Below, piece after piece: positions 42,932 through 52,664 of a DNA stretch of 64,000 nucleotides (position 1 is its first letter; the number at the start of each line of letters is the position of its first letter). Origin of the DNA: Lunularia cruciata (taxonomy: Eukaryota; Streptophyta; Marchantiopsida; Lunulariales; Lunulariaceae). A program made the translations under genes and the position numbers. Under the pieces are notes generated by a model. The model did not search any database. It had not been told where the DNA came from and saw only the letters and a list, made by a program, of their open reading frames with translations. Location: the NCBI GenBank assembly GCA_948567375.1, contig OX419760.1:38502001-38566000 (forward strand), in the 5' to 3' direction.

Positions 42932-42949
42932 TGGTTCCGTTGCCGGGAC
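42932..42949 (+). other. Element B primer binding site (tRNA-Glu type)
   Basis: tggttccgttgccgggac starts four bases after the LTR. It is complementary to the 3' end of plant tRNA-Glu as I remember it (acceptor strand ...CCCGGCAACGGAACCA). It differs from the Asp-type tggcgccgttgccgggg of many Athila-like elements. Confidence 0.75.
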
Positions 42950-43660
42950 CTCTCTAGAAGGCAAGATAATGTTCCGTGTTCAATTCTACATTAGGTAGAA
43001 GGAGGCTATGAGAGCTCACTTGGAGAGAACATTAGGAGAGGAGATGACTGAACTTATGTTAGAGGACCAAGATCCATTTGTATACCCTGTAGTTCATTAT
43101 GATGTCTTTGAGGTGATTTTGTACATCTTGTACACATGAGAGGAATTGGAGAGATTGTGTGAGGTGGATTGCAGATTTTGGGGATTAAGGTGATTTTGGG
43201 CAAAATCTCAAGTTTGAGATCTAGACTTGAAATTTTTACACATGATATCTTGGGTTATCTTTCAGTTAGCACACTTGAAATTATTGTGAGAGCTACTATG
43301 CGCATTGGGCTAGAAGTTTTGAAACTTGATAGGGTAAAGTGCTCCCGCAACTGCATGCTCTCTGGAAAATTGTATAGAGTCTGCCATTTCTTCAATTTTC
43401 AGTGAATTGTCCTGAAAATTTCCAAGAAAATTTAGTGCATTGTATCCTACCTGCTGCCATAGAAATTAGAGAAAGATCGTTCTTGCGCAGGGAGTCATGA
43501 GTTTTTGAAGTGAAGGGGGTGGTTTTGAGACCAAATCTGAAATATGTGTGTTGAATAGAAATGTGTCTAGGCCAAATGGCTCGATGAAAAGATCTGAAAT
43601 TTTGCAGGGAGGGACGACTTAGAGTTTTGATCAAGTGTGAAAAATTTCAGAGGACTGTGA
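42950..43660 (+). other. Element B leader
   Basis: About 0.7 kb between the primer site and ORF0. It holds no motif I recognise. Element A lost most of it by deletion. Confidence 0.5.
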
Positions 43661-43664
43661 GATA

Positions 43665-44260
43665 GTGGTTGGGAGATTTAAGTGACATTGTGAGGAAGGG
43701 TCAATTCTGCAGAGTGGAGATCTCATGCATGAGGAGTTTGAGATCAACAAAAAACATGTTTGAGTGTTTAGATTCATCTTGGGAACATGGAGGGTCATCA
43801 AGAGTGGAAATTGAGATTATGAAAGGTTCCCCAAGGGTTTGAGGTGATTGTAGGGGTGGATTTGAGGAAAAGAGAGTTTACAATAGAATTTGAAGAGAGT
43901 GTTGAGAGGATCCAAAAACCTACACCACTTGGAGGAAAGAGTGAGTCTAAGTGCTTTCTATGTGGAGAGAAGGGACATAAGGCAAGTTCATGTCCATTGA
44001 CCTTTGAGAGCAAGAGATTGAGGGAAAGGAGAGGCTTACTTGATTTGAGTTTGCATGTTGGACCTTCTTCACCAAGATTAGGAGGGAGAAGATCTAAGAC
44101 CAAAGAGTTGTGTGAGGTTTGTGGAGTGGAAGGACTTCCAAAAGGACATGAGTGTAGTGGAGTAAAAGCACTTTTGGAGACTTTGGTGAAGGATCTTGGA
44201 GAGAGTCTTAGTACAGCTACAGAAATACTACCACCTTCATCAGCTAGTTGTCAAGATTAG
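43665..44260 (+). pseudogene. Element B ORF0: additional pre-gag protein with two zinc-binding motifs
   Basis: An open segment upstream of gag, clean from 43844 to the TAG at 44260. With one break (near 43825) and a probable shift it extends back to about 43665 (DIVRKGQFCRVEISCMRSL). It reads GVDLRKREFTIEFEESVERI, a CCHC knuckle CFLCGEKGHKASSCP (CX2CX4HX4C), KRLRERRGLL, a second cluster CEVCGVEGLPKGHEC and KALLETLVKDLGESL. It is separate from gag, which has its own knuckle. Element A carries the same protein. Tat/Ogre elements also have a pre-gag ORF, but I do not know one with zinc knuckles. Likely a nucleic-acid-binding accessory protein (inference). Confidence 0.72.
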
Positions 44261-44487
44261 TGATGGAGATAATCTTTCAACTTATGGATAAACTATCCAT
44301 GAGAGTTAAATATGCACTCTAGGATTTGATGTTGCTATAGAAATCTTGGGGCAACTTGAACCTTTTGTGTTCCCTAGAGTGGATTATTCTCAAATGGTGT
44401 TAGTCATGTATATACTCTATTAGTCATAGAGTGAGAGAAAAGAAAAGAGAAAAAAATTGAGAGAAAGAAAGATAGTGAGAGATTAAG

Positions 44488-45793
44488 ATGGGGAAACTTC
44501 CGGTTTTCTTTGGCAAGGATGGAGAAGATGTGGAGGCCTTTGTGAGAGAATTCAAGAGAGCTTGCATAGGAAACAATGAGAGGAGGAAGAATGAGTGGGC
44601 CTCATTATTACCAGATTTCTTTGAGGATGCAACACTTACATGGTATGAGTCAAAATACCAAAAGAGAGAGAGGAGAGATGGGGAAGAGGAGTCTTGGGAG
44701 ACTTTGACTTCAACACTCATTGAGAACTTTCTTCCTGATGAGAGTTATGAGAGATTGATGAGTGAGGTTACATTTCTCAAGCAAGGAGAAGGAGAGAAAG
44801 TGAGAGTATATGTGGAAAGAGTGGAAAAGTTAGAGTCCAGATTTTGCATAGTGTTGAGGAAGGGTGGGGATGATGTGGAGACTACAATGATTGGCATAGG
44901 GGCCATGCTCACCAAAAATTTTGTGGGAGGGTTGAGACCACAAATTAGAAGCAAGGTGAGATATGAGAAACCTTCTTCCAAGGTTGAAGTTATCAAGATC
45001 GCAATTTGTATGGAGGAGAGTTTGGAAGGGGATGAGAGTGATTTGGTGGTGAAGGAGGTTGTGCATCCTCCTCAAGGCTACAAGTATGGTGGAACTTCTG
45101 ATACTTTGGTGGCAAGGGTTTGCACCACAAGTAGTGGTTGCTCTAGTTCTTGCACCTCCACCAAAAGATCCACTTCAAACCATCACAGAACAACTTGTAG
45201 ATCTCAAGATCAATGTGGTGCAACTATGGGAGAAGAGAGAGATGGATCAGAATGTAGGGAGAGGGCCTAGGAGTTATGGAAACTATCCATATAGAGGAGG
45301 CCAACCAGCCAACAATTTTAATGATAGAAATTGTTTTGGTTGTGGAGGAAGAGGCCATATCCAAAAAAATTGCCCAAATTCCACTTACCATGGAGGAAGG
45401 GGTTATGAGGGAGCCAATAGAAGGAAAGAGGGAGGTAGTGAAACCCAAGTGGCTCCTAATCCCAACAAAGGTAAGGAGATAGCATCCATAGATGTGGATG
45501 AGAGCAAGTATGAGAAGGGAGAGTGCTCAAACTCCAAGGGTCTTAATTTGGAGCTTTTGGCACAAGAGAAGAAGAGAGCTTGTTTTGCAGAGGATGTTCA
45601 CTCTTCTCAAGAATTCCCTCCAAGCAAGGATACTCCTATGTCTACTAGGAGCACTCGCACCTCAACACCATCAACAACAAAGACTCCAAGGAAGAAGTTG
45701 GGGATGGAGGATTTCTTGATTCTAAAGCAACAATGGAACTACAATGTGTTGGAGGATGTTGGTAGTCACAAGGCTAACATCATAGTGGGCTAA
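44488..45793 (+). pseudogene. Element B gag
   Basis: Start MGKLPVFFGKDGEDVEAF at 44488, followed by a retrotransposon capsid domain: LTWYESKYQKRERR, ENFLPDESYERLM, VYVERVEKLESRF. One frameshift near 45110 moves the reading frame; it then continues PPPKDPLQTITEQLVDLK to the knuckle CFGCGGRGHIQKNCP near 45335-45375. The tail MEDFLILKQQWNYNVLEDVG ends at a TAG at 45793. Apart from that frameshift it is almost intact. Gag forms the particle and binds element RNA. Confidence 0.88.
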
Positions 45794-46300
45794 TTGATTG
45801 CTTTGAACCCTACCTTGAGAAAGGAGCTTAGAAGTGGTTTGAGTTCTACAAGGAGCAAGAGGAAGAAGAAAGCAAAAGTTCCAGTATCAATGGGGGTGGT
45901 GGATGCCAAGCCAACACCATGGGAGGCTTGTGAATATGCTTCCAAGATTGATGTGAGAGTGAATGGTCACAACATCAAGGATGCATTGGTTTATGGAGGA
46001 TCAGTAGTAAATGCCATATCAGAAAGGTTGATGAAGAAGTTGGGTATGATAACCTCAAGACCTTCAACATTTATGGTGAGCATGGCAAACAAGCAACAAG
46101 TTCGACCAGTAGGGGTGATGGATAAAGTGGTAGTTTCAGTTATGGGAGTTCAAAATCTCATGACTTCCCAAGTCTTGAAGGATTCAAGCTATGACTTACT
46201 TCTTGGGAGGCCATGGTTGAGAGCATCATGCACAACTGATCGATGGGACAAAGGGTACTTGAGGATTGGGCCATCAAACCATAGAGTCACAATTCCTGTG
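45794..46300 (+). pseudogene. Element B aspartic protease, split by C
   Basis: The frame from 45794 gives IDVRVNGHNIKDALVYGGSV, where the catalytic Asp-Gly appears as Tyr-Gly (A keeps Asp). Then MVSMANKQQVRPVGVMDKVV and DLLLGRPWLRASC, the usual protease C-terminal block. Chromovirus C cuts the line at NHRVTIPV (46300). The first five bases of the right half (52660-52664) repeat ctgtg. Confidence 0.82.
46296..46300. repeat. Target site duplication (ctgtg), left copy, element C
   Basis: ctgtg at 46296-46300 equals 52660-52664. Element A has the uninterrupted site (cacaattcttgtgactaacacc), which confirms the insertion point. Confidence 0.93.
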
Positions 46301-46742
46301 TGTAAAAGACCGAATCCGAGGAAAGAAATAGGAGAATGGAAACTCACATTGGGACACTTGAATGAGGGAAAAATCCGAATGCCTAGCATGAGCTTTGGCT
46401 TTGGTATTTATAGGTAGCATACAAGGCCCTTGAGAAGCTTCTCAAGAAGCTTCTTCAAGCCGCTTTCTTAGAGTGCAAGCCAAGTTAACTAGGAAACTTC
46501 TCAAGAACCTTCCTTCTAGAAGCTGCCTACTTGGCATGCAAGCTAAGCTAGTTGGAAGCTTCTAGAAGCTTCCTTCTAGAAGCTTCCTTCTAGAAGCTTC
46601 CTTCTAGAAGCTACTTACTTAAGGTGCAAGCTAAACTAACCGAGAAGCTTCCAAGATACTTCCGGAATATTCTAGGCTACTTTGTCTTATGTGGTTCTTT
46701 GTAAGCCCGACTAACTTCGTCGCTAAACTCCATATTGTTATA
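46301..46742 (-). repeat. Element C 3' LTR
   Basis: 442 bp from TGTAAAAGAC to ATTGTTATA (terminal C changed to T). The TATA box on the minus strand is TATAAATA at 46412-46405. An extended GAA/TTC array lies upstream of it at about 46430-46640. Confidence 0.9.
46555..46617 (-). promoter_or_regulatory. Heat-shock-element-like array in the C 3' LTR
   Basis: The sequence runs gaagcttctagaagcttc and then cttctagaagcttc repeated, that is GAAnnTTCnnGAAnnTTC, followed by further TTCnnGAAnnTTC units with a 14-bp period. This is the heat-shock factor consensus of alternating GAA and TTC blocks two bases apart. It lies in U3, 140-205 bp upstream of the TATA box. Confidence 0.65.
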
Positions 46743-46749
46743 TATTCCC

Positions 46750-48355
46750 CCGCGGCTAGTTGGTGACGTCCTTGTTGCTAGTGAAGCTTCGAATTCTTGG
46801 ATGGCCGTTTGTGCATTCTAAAGGTGAGAAAGAGGCTCCCTGGTGGCATCATGAAGAGGATACCCTTTCCAAAGGACCTTTTACTCCGTATGTTGGCGAC
46901 GGCCTTGTTGGATATGGCGACGCACAAGGATACGATCAACTTTGTACTCCTCATGATCATTGATAGGGACAGGAAGAGGAGGAGGTTGGACTTGAGAGGA
47001 AAATGAAGAGGGGTTAGGAACAAAGGGTTTCAACTTAGAAACATGAAAGACATGATGGATACGCATGTGACAAGGTAAGGCAAGTCGATAAGCAACAAGA
47101 GAGACAATTTGGGTGATATCAAAGGGTCCTATCCAATTAGGAGCAAGTTTACAAACTTGGGTATCAAGTGGGAGAGGGAGGTTACTAGAGGATAACATGA
47201 CTTTATCACCAACTTCAAAGGTGAGATCACGATGATGGTGGTCCGCATATTGTTTTTGGTGATTTTGAGCAACAAGGAGGTGAGACTTGGCTTGTTGGAG
47301 CGATTGGGATATAGTGGTCAAGAATGTGGAAGTATGAGGAACCTGAGATGGAGGGGGAGCAAGAAGAGAATCTGGAACAAGCGGATCTTGGTCAAAATTG
47401 AGAAAGAAGGGAGAAAATCCGGTGCTTGCCTGTTTAGAATTGTTGTAGGCAAATTCTGCAGCTGCAAGACATTCATCCCAATTGGTATGGTGGACATTGA
47501 CAAAGGCCCGCAACATATCCTCCAATATACGATTTGCATGTTTGGTTTGTCCATCAGTTTGAGGATGATAGGCCATGGACAAAGCAAGCTTAGTGCCGAG
47601 TATCTAGAAGAGTGCTTGCCAAAACTTCGTGGTAAATCAAGGATCACGGTCAGAGATGAGTACATGTGGCATCCCATGATGCTTCAAGACATTGTCGAAG
47701 TAGATTTGCGCTAAGGTTGGAGCATCCACGGTATCATAGGTTGGTGCCAAGTGGATTTTCTTACTAAGCTTATCCACAAACACCACAATTGCGGTGTGTC
47801 CTTGTTTTATCTTTGGTAAGGATGTGATGAGATCCAAGCTCACATGCTCCCAACGAGCAGATGGAATGGCGAGTGGTTGAAGGAGTCCACTCGGCTTTGG
47901 GTTACTAGCCTTGTTACGTTGGCAGCTCTCACGTGATCTGACAAATTCTCAAACATCTTGTGTCATGTTGGGCCACCACCGTTGGACGGTACCCAAGGTC
48001 TTGTCCACACTCATGTGACCAGCGATGGGTAAATCATGGGCTTCTTGAAGGCGCACAAGTCAAAGATCACCTTTGGCTAGAACATAGATCCGGTCCGCAT
48101 GGAATAAAAGGCCTTCCTTGAAGAAGAAGGTGTTGTACTCCTTGTCACCTGTTGTTAGACAACCATGTACCATTTGGAAGAAGGGATCTTGTTGTAGAGC
48201 TAACCAAAACTTGTTATGGATCTTGGGGTCAATTGACACCGTCGTAATTATTGCCGCAATGAGAGGAAGGGACTTCAAATCAGGTCGTTGTGATAGAGCA
48301 TCAGGGATGACATGGAACCGACCTGGTTTGTACTCAAGTTTGAAGTCGAACAATT
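46750..48355 (-). pseudogene. Element C integrase and chromodomain
   Basis: Minus strand from about 48355: EYKPGRFHVIPDALSQRPDL, then the zinc domain DLPIAGHMSVDKTLG with FVRSRESCQRNKA (first Cys is Arg; D keeps Cys). The core has SLDLITSLPKIKQGHT, HVLISDRDP, MAYHPQTDGQTKHANRILED and NNSKQASTGFSPF. The tail reads DLTFEVGDKVMLSSSNLPL and HVFHVSKLKPFVPN. The chromodomain (about 46960-46810) reads YKVDRILVRRHIQQG, KVLWKGYPLHDATREPL, with one cage Trp changed to Arg. Stops follow SDRDP and elsewhere. Confidence 0.88.
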
Positions 48356-48357
48356 GA

Positions 48358-48838
48358 AGTTGCTCTTCCCATCAATGATGTTGACTCTTCATGTGCTCCA
48401 AGTGTAAGGTCTGCAACAATAGCTTGTGATCAATTTGCATGATCCCTTGTTTCCCCAAGAGATAATGCCTCCATACCTTGGTGGCATATACCATTGCAAG
48501 TTGTTCCCGATCTTGAGCAGAGTAATTTCTTTCAGCTGTATTTAGTCGGCGAGACACAAAGGCAATGGGATGTAGTCCATCTGGAAATTCTTGTTGCAAC
48601 ATAGCTCCAATTGCAAAGTTAGAAGCATCAAAATCAACCACACAAGGTAGTTGAGGATCATATGGTTGAAGAATGGGTCTTGAAGACACCATATGTTTAA
48701 ACTTCTAGAATGCTTCATCATGTTTGGTGTTCCACTGGAAGCTCGAGTTCTTTCCCAAGAGGTCAGTCAATGGTGCAGCCACATGAGCATAATAGTGGAT
48801 GAACCGCCGGTAAAAACTGGCCAACCCATTGAATGCCC
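48358..48838 (-). pseudogene. Element C RNase H and connection
   Basis: The minus strand reads GLASFYRRFIHYYAHVAAPL in broken frame, then PILQPYDPQLPCVVDFDASN (first RNase H Asp), FAIGAMLQQEF, FVSRRLNTAERNYSAQDREQ and ATKVWRHYLLGKQGIMQIDH. It is separated from RT by the solo LTR. Confidence 0.85.
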
Positions 48839-49529
48839 TATGAGCCGGCTTGTCTCTCACTCAAGATGAACCTCTGATGGCTATTATGGTAGCGCACCAT
48901 GGACTAAGAAGGCAAGGAACCCCAACTCCATCATACTCCTCCAAGGCTAACACTCCAAGACTCAAGACATTGCTCACTAGAGAACTCAATGAGAGAGAGA
49001 TAGTTGCAAATGAAAAGATGATGAGTACTTCTTCACCCCTTGTTTATATACTTGTGAAATAGTTACGTACCAAAGTTACTAATTACTGTAGTAACTCAAG
49101 TTACTAGACTAAAAGTCAAGTAAAGTCAAAAAGTAGAAAGGAATATCCATTCACATGGGCATATTCCCCTAAGCACGTGGTCTTATCTTGACCCAACCAC
49201 TAAGTCAAGGATTCCTTCACATGGGCTATCCTTGGACTAAAGAAGAATCCAAAACAAAAAGGCTTGTGGGCCCAAGAGTTCTCAACTCTTTCCTCAAAGC
49301 CAAACACCTAGGAATAATACCAAGTCAACACACTAAAGTCCAAAATAGTGATGCTCATCTTTTCTACTTCCTCTAAAGTAAGGCCCCTCTATCTTAGATA
49401 TGACTAACTTTAGCTAACCATGACTAATATAGAACCATCCTTTATCTCTATATAAATAATATCTCTTAAGTACTTGTAATACCAAGCTAAATATCACAAT
49501 ACCACACACATGCACAAATGGGTATTACA
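48839..49529 (-). repeat. Solo LTR of the A/B gypsy family inside C
   Basis: 691 bp, the reverse complement of the B LTR: left edge tatgagccggc (expected tgtgagccggc), right edge ggtattaca. gccc lies on both sides (48835-48838 and 49530-49533). It is the innermost layer of the nest and records an insertion followed by LTR-LTR recombination. Confidence 0.9.
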
Positions 49530-49539
49530 GCCCGTACTT

Positions 49540-50310
49540 CCATAGCATCCTTTGGGGTAGGCCAATCAGTGATGGCCTTGATCTTCTCTTCCTCCATCTT
49601 GATCCCCTCTGATGAGATCTTATGACCCAAGAAGGTAACCTCCTTCTGCCAAAAAGTACACTTTGACTTCTTGTAGTAAAATTTCCATTGTCATAGTCGT
49701 CTTAGGACTTCTCGCACATGATTCACGTGTTCTGTCTTTGTCTTGCTATAGATTAAGATATCATCCAAGAACACCACCACTGACCGATCCAATAGTCCAT
49801 CCAACACCCAATGCATTTGATCCATGAAGACTATTGGAGCATTAGTGAGTCCGAAAGGTAGAAGTCTCTACTCAAAATGTCCATACCTTGTGTGAAAGGC
49901 AGTCTTTTGCACATCATCCCTATCAATTGGAATTTGCCAATAGCCGCTACAAAGATCCAACTTGGAAAAGTAACGTGCTCCACTTAGTGATCAATTAAGT
50001 CATCAATCCAAGGCAAGGGATATGCATTCTTCACGGTTTGCTTAATGAGCCCACGGTAATCAATACAGAAATGAAGTCCTCCATCCTTCTTTGGAACAAA
50101 TAGTACCAGTGCTCCCCAAGGAGAGGTACTATGTCGTATGAAATCCTTCTCCAATAACTCTATAAGTGTTGTTTGCAACTCCTCCAAGTCCTTTGGTGAG
50201 AGCCGATAGATTGGTCTACTCACTGGAGTACTCCCTAGCAATAACTTGATCTTGGAGGGCATACCTCGATTGGAGGGTAATCCCTTTGGCAGATCATCCA
50301 GAAACACATC
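49540..50310 (-). pseudogene. Element C reverse transcriptase
   Basis: The minus strand from 50307 reads [62 protein letters not shown] and [13 protein letters not shown]. After a frame change it continues with [27 protein letters not shown], and the catalytic box [13 protein letters not shown] (FLDD intact), then GHKISSEGIK. Two or three stops or shifts. Confidence 0.88.
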
Positions 50311-50399
50311 TACAAACTCCTAAACTATCCGATCAACCATTGCTTGATGCGGCCCTTGGCCCTCCTCAGATTGTTCTTGTGCAATCGGCTTGATCCACA

Positions 50400-51055
50400 C
50401 CGCAAATACAGACTTATCTTCCTCCAAAGCTTGCTCTATGGCTGTTTCCTTAACAAACTTCCCTTCTAGGGACTCATCTCTCTTCCAAGCTTGCTCCATG
50501 GTTGCCTTCTTGGTAAACTTCCCATCTTGGGACTCATCTCCCTTCCAGATTTGCTCTATGGCTACCTTCTCAACAAACCTCCTATCTTGGGACTGACTAT
50601 TCTTAGGTGTCTTTCTTAGAGGTGCCAGACAACCTAATCGGAAATTCCTACCTTGGTATTGTACTTGAATTTGGCGTCGGGTCCAATCGAATTGAACCTT
50701 ATGACATTCAAGCTAAGGTAGACCCACAATGATATCATAGTGTAGAGGTGCCACTACAAACCTCATACACTCCAAATACTCCTTTCCAATCTTGAAGGTA
50801 ATAGGATGCGAGGTGCGGAATGCAGAACCCTTTCTACCATCCGCCATCATCAAACTACTTCCAATCATTGGCTTGCTAGGAATACCCAATTCCTTTGCTA
50901 CTTGCATAGACATACAATTCTCTGAACTTCTAGAATCAACCAAAATCCTACAACCCCTATTAGATATCATACCTTGCAAGTGAAGCAGACTTGCATATGT
51001 CGAGCCTTCAATCCCATTGGAACTAATCAAGCTCCCAATAGGCGGCTCAAAATCT
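50400..51055 (-). pseudogene. Element C protease
   Basis: Minus strand 51030-50713 gives TYASLLHLQGMISNRGCRIL, then LVDSRSSENCMS, the retroviral-type protease site (normally LVDSG) with Gly changed to Arg, then SLMMADGRKGSAF and FVVAPLHYDIIVGLP. The stretch 50400-50600 downstream contains three imperfect copies of a 66-67-bp unit (ttcc...ctttggactcatctc-type blocks) encoding a repetitive linker before RT. Confidence 0.8.
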
Positions 51056-51962
51056 CCTACTGGGATTCCTTGTTTCCCTGATCATTCCGCTCCACAACCT
51101 CTACTTGGGCAACTTGTTGAGGTCGTCCATTCTTAAGTGGACATTCAGCAATGCAATGCCCCAACTGGTGACAATAAAAACAACCACCATTTTGTCACAA
51201 TTTCTCCCTTTCTGCCATGCCTAGTGGTCTTTGTTGAATTGCATCAATCTCCATTGGTGCTGGCTCCTCCACTTGTGTGTAGTATATTGGTAGGCTTTGT
51301 GGGGGTCGAGGTTGAGACCAAGATGTTGCCACCAAGGAATCAAAATGTTCGGCCAACCGCATGGCTTCCTCCAAGTGTTGTGGCTCTCGCATGGTTACCT
51401 CTAATTTGGTTCTTGCCTTCAAGCCCCTCACAATTTGATCTAGAGCTTCACCTTCCAAAATATATGGAATTTGCATGATGGTGTTTTGGAACTGCGTGAT
51501 CTAACTTCTTACAGAGCCAATCTGTTTCAACTCTGCCAACTTATCCCGTGCAGCTCGTGGGGCATTTATAACTTGGAACCGACTGATTATTGTGCTCTTG
51601 AATTCTGCCCATGTCAAGATTGGTGCAACCATTTGTCATTTGGCTTGCTCTACTCAAAATCTCCACCATAGCTTTGCTACTCCATCCAATTGGCTAGAAG
51701 CCAAGAGAATCTGTTTTTGCTCATCTTGCAGATTGGTAGCTTCAAAATTACATTCACAATCAAACACAAAATTCTCCATTGCACCCGGGAGATTCTTGCC
51801 TTCAAATACCTTGGGTTTAGGGAATCTGATGCAATCTTCTCCTTCTCGAATTGGTACTCTCTCCACCTGCTCTTGTCATCGAAGATCTTGTTCATCCAAC
51901 AATTGAGTAAGGTGCTCAATTTGTTGTTGCATAGCAAGGATAACATCAGGTATTGCCACCAT
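51056..51962 (-). pseudogene. Element C gag
   Basis: The start chosen is the Met at 51962, opening MVAIPDVILAMQQQIEHL (same in D). It continues VERVPIREGEDCIRFPKPK, then the capsid region NFEATNLQDEQKQILLASSQ, LDGVAKLWWRF, EGEALDQIVRGLKARTK and EAMRLAEHFDSL, and the knuckle CFYCHQLGHCIAECP (CX2CX4HX4C) near 51185-51145. About six in-frame stops, including CGA-to-TGA. Confidence 0.88.
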
Positions 51963-52220
51963 GGTTGCTCCTCTATCACAACACTCCCAATCTATCTAAT
52001 TTATTAACACATAGAAACAACACGTCCACCGTTCTCCATAAGTTACAACCGGAAGCACCAAGAGTTCCGCAGATATGGTGATCATATGTAGAAAATCTTG
52101 TCCAACGTGCGAGGTGATGAACTATGTGAAACAATGCTTGGGTAGTATTTGGACGCAAAAATCCCAATGGTTTGGTGGAAGTGGATTTGGTGGTCCATAA
52201 ATTCCATCCATCCCATTCCT

Positions 52221-52232
52221 GCTCTGATACCA
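52221..52232 (-). other. Element C primer binding site (tRNA-iMet)
   Basis: The minus strand reads TGGTATCAGAGC, exact, one base from the 5' LTR. Confidence 0.9.
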
Positions 52233-52233
52233 A

Positions 52234-52659
52234 TGTAAAAGACTGAATCCAAGGAGAGAAATAGGAGAATGGAAACTCACATTGGGACACTTGAATGAGT
52301 GAAAACTCCAAATGTCTAGCATGAGCTTTGGCTGTGGTATTTATAGGTAGCATACAAGGCCCTTGAGAAGCTTCTCAAGAAGCTTCCTCAAGCCGCTTTC
52401 TTAGAGTGCAAGCCAAGTTAACTAGGAAGCTTCTTAAGAAGCCTCCTTCTAGAAGCCGTCTACTTGGCGTGCAAGCTAAGCTAGTTGGAAGCTTCTAGAA
52501 GCTTCCTTCTAGAAGCTACTTACTTAAGGTGCAAGCTAAACTAACCAGGAAGCTTCCCAAGAAGCTTCCTAGATACTTTCGGAATATTCTAGGCTACTTT
52601 GTCTTGTGTGCTACTTCGTAAGCCCGACTAACTTCATTGCTAAACTCCATATTGTTACA
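52234..52659 (-). repeat. Element C 5' LTR
   Basis: 426 bp from TGTAAAAGAC to ATTGTTACA. It carries a shorter GAA/TTC array (52488-52514: GAAgcTTCtaGAAgcTTC) and a minus-strand TATAAATA near 52340. Confidence 0.9.
52488..52514 (-). promoter_or_regulatory. Heat-shock-element-like array in the C 5' LTR
   Basis: gaagcttctagaagcttc gives four perfect alternating GAA/TTC blocks at two-base spacing, followed by cttctagaag. It is upstream of the TATA box in the LTR that would drive element C transcription. Confidence 0.65.
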
Positions 52660-52664
52660 CTGTG
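52660..52664. repeat. Target site duplication (ctgtg), right copy, element C
   Basis: Identical to 46296-46300. Confidence 0.93.

Larger units (their letters stand above)
46301..52659 (-). mobile_element. Chromovirus C (Ty3/gypsy), nearly complete
   Basis: Minus-strand element inside B with an exact 5-bp TSD. The 5' LTR is 52659-52234, followed by primer site 52232-52221, gag with knuckle, protease, RT, RNase H, integrase with chromodomain, and the 3' LTR 46742-46301. A solo LTR of the B family (48839-49529) is inserted between RT and RNase H. The chromodomain and Met primer place it among plant chromoviruses; the Reina or Tekay branch cannot be decided by eye. D, E and I/H are relatives. 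Premature stops, several at CGA-derived TGA, disable it. Confidence 0.92.

Noticed and set aside
45224-45482. Overlapping small frames over B gag
   Set aside because: Out-of-frame shadows of gag. The gag frame carries the zinc knuckle and matches element A.
46430-46640. CRISPR-like array of short palindromic repeats
   Set aside because: Units are contiguous with no unique spacers and lie in an LTR of a plant retrotransposon. They are heat-shock-element-like repeats, not CRISPR.
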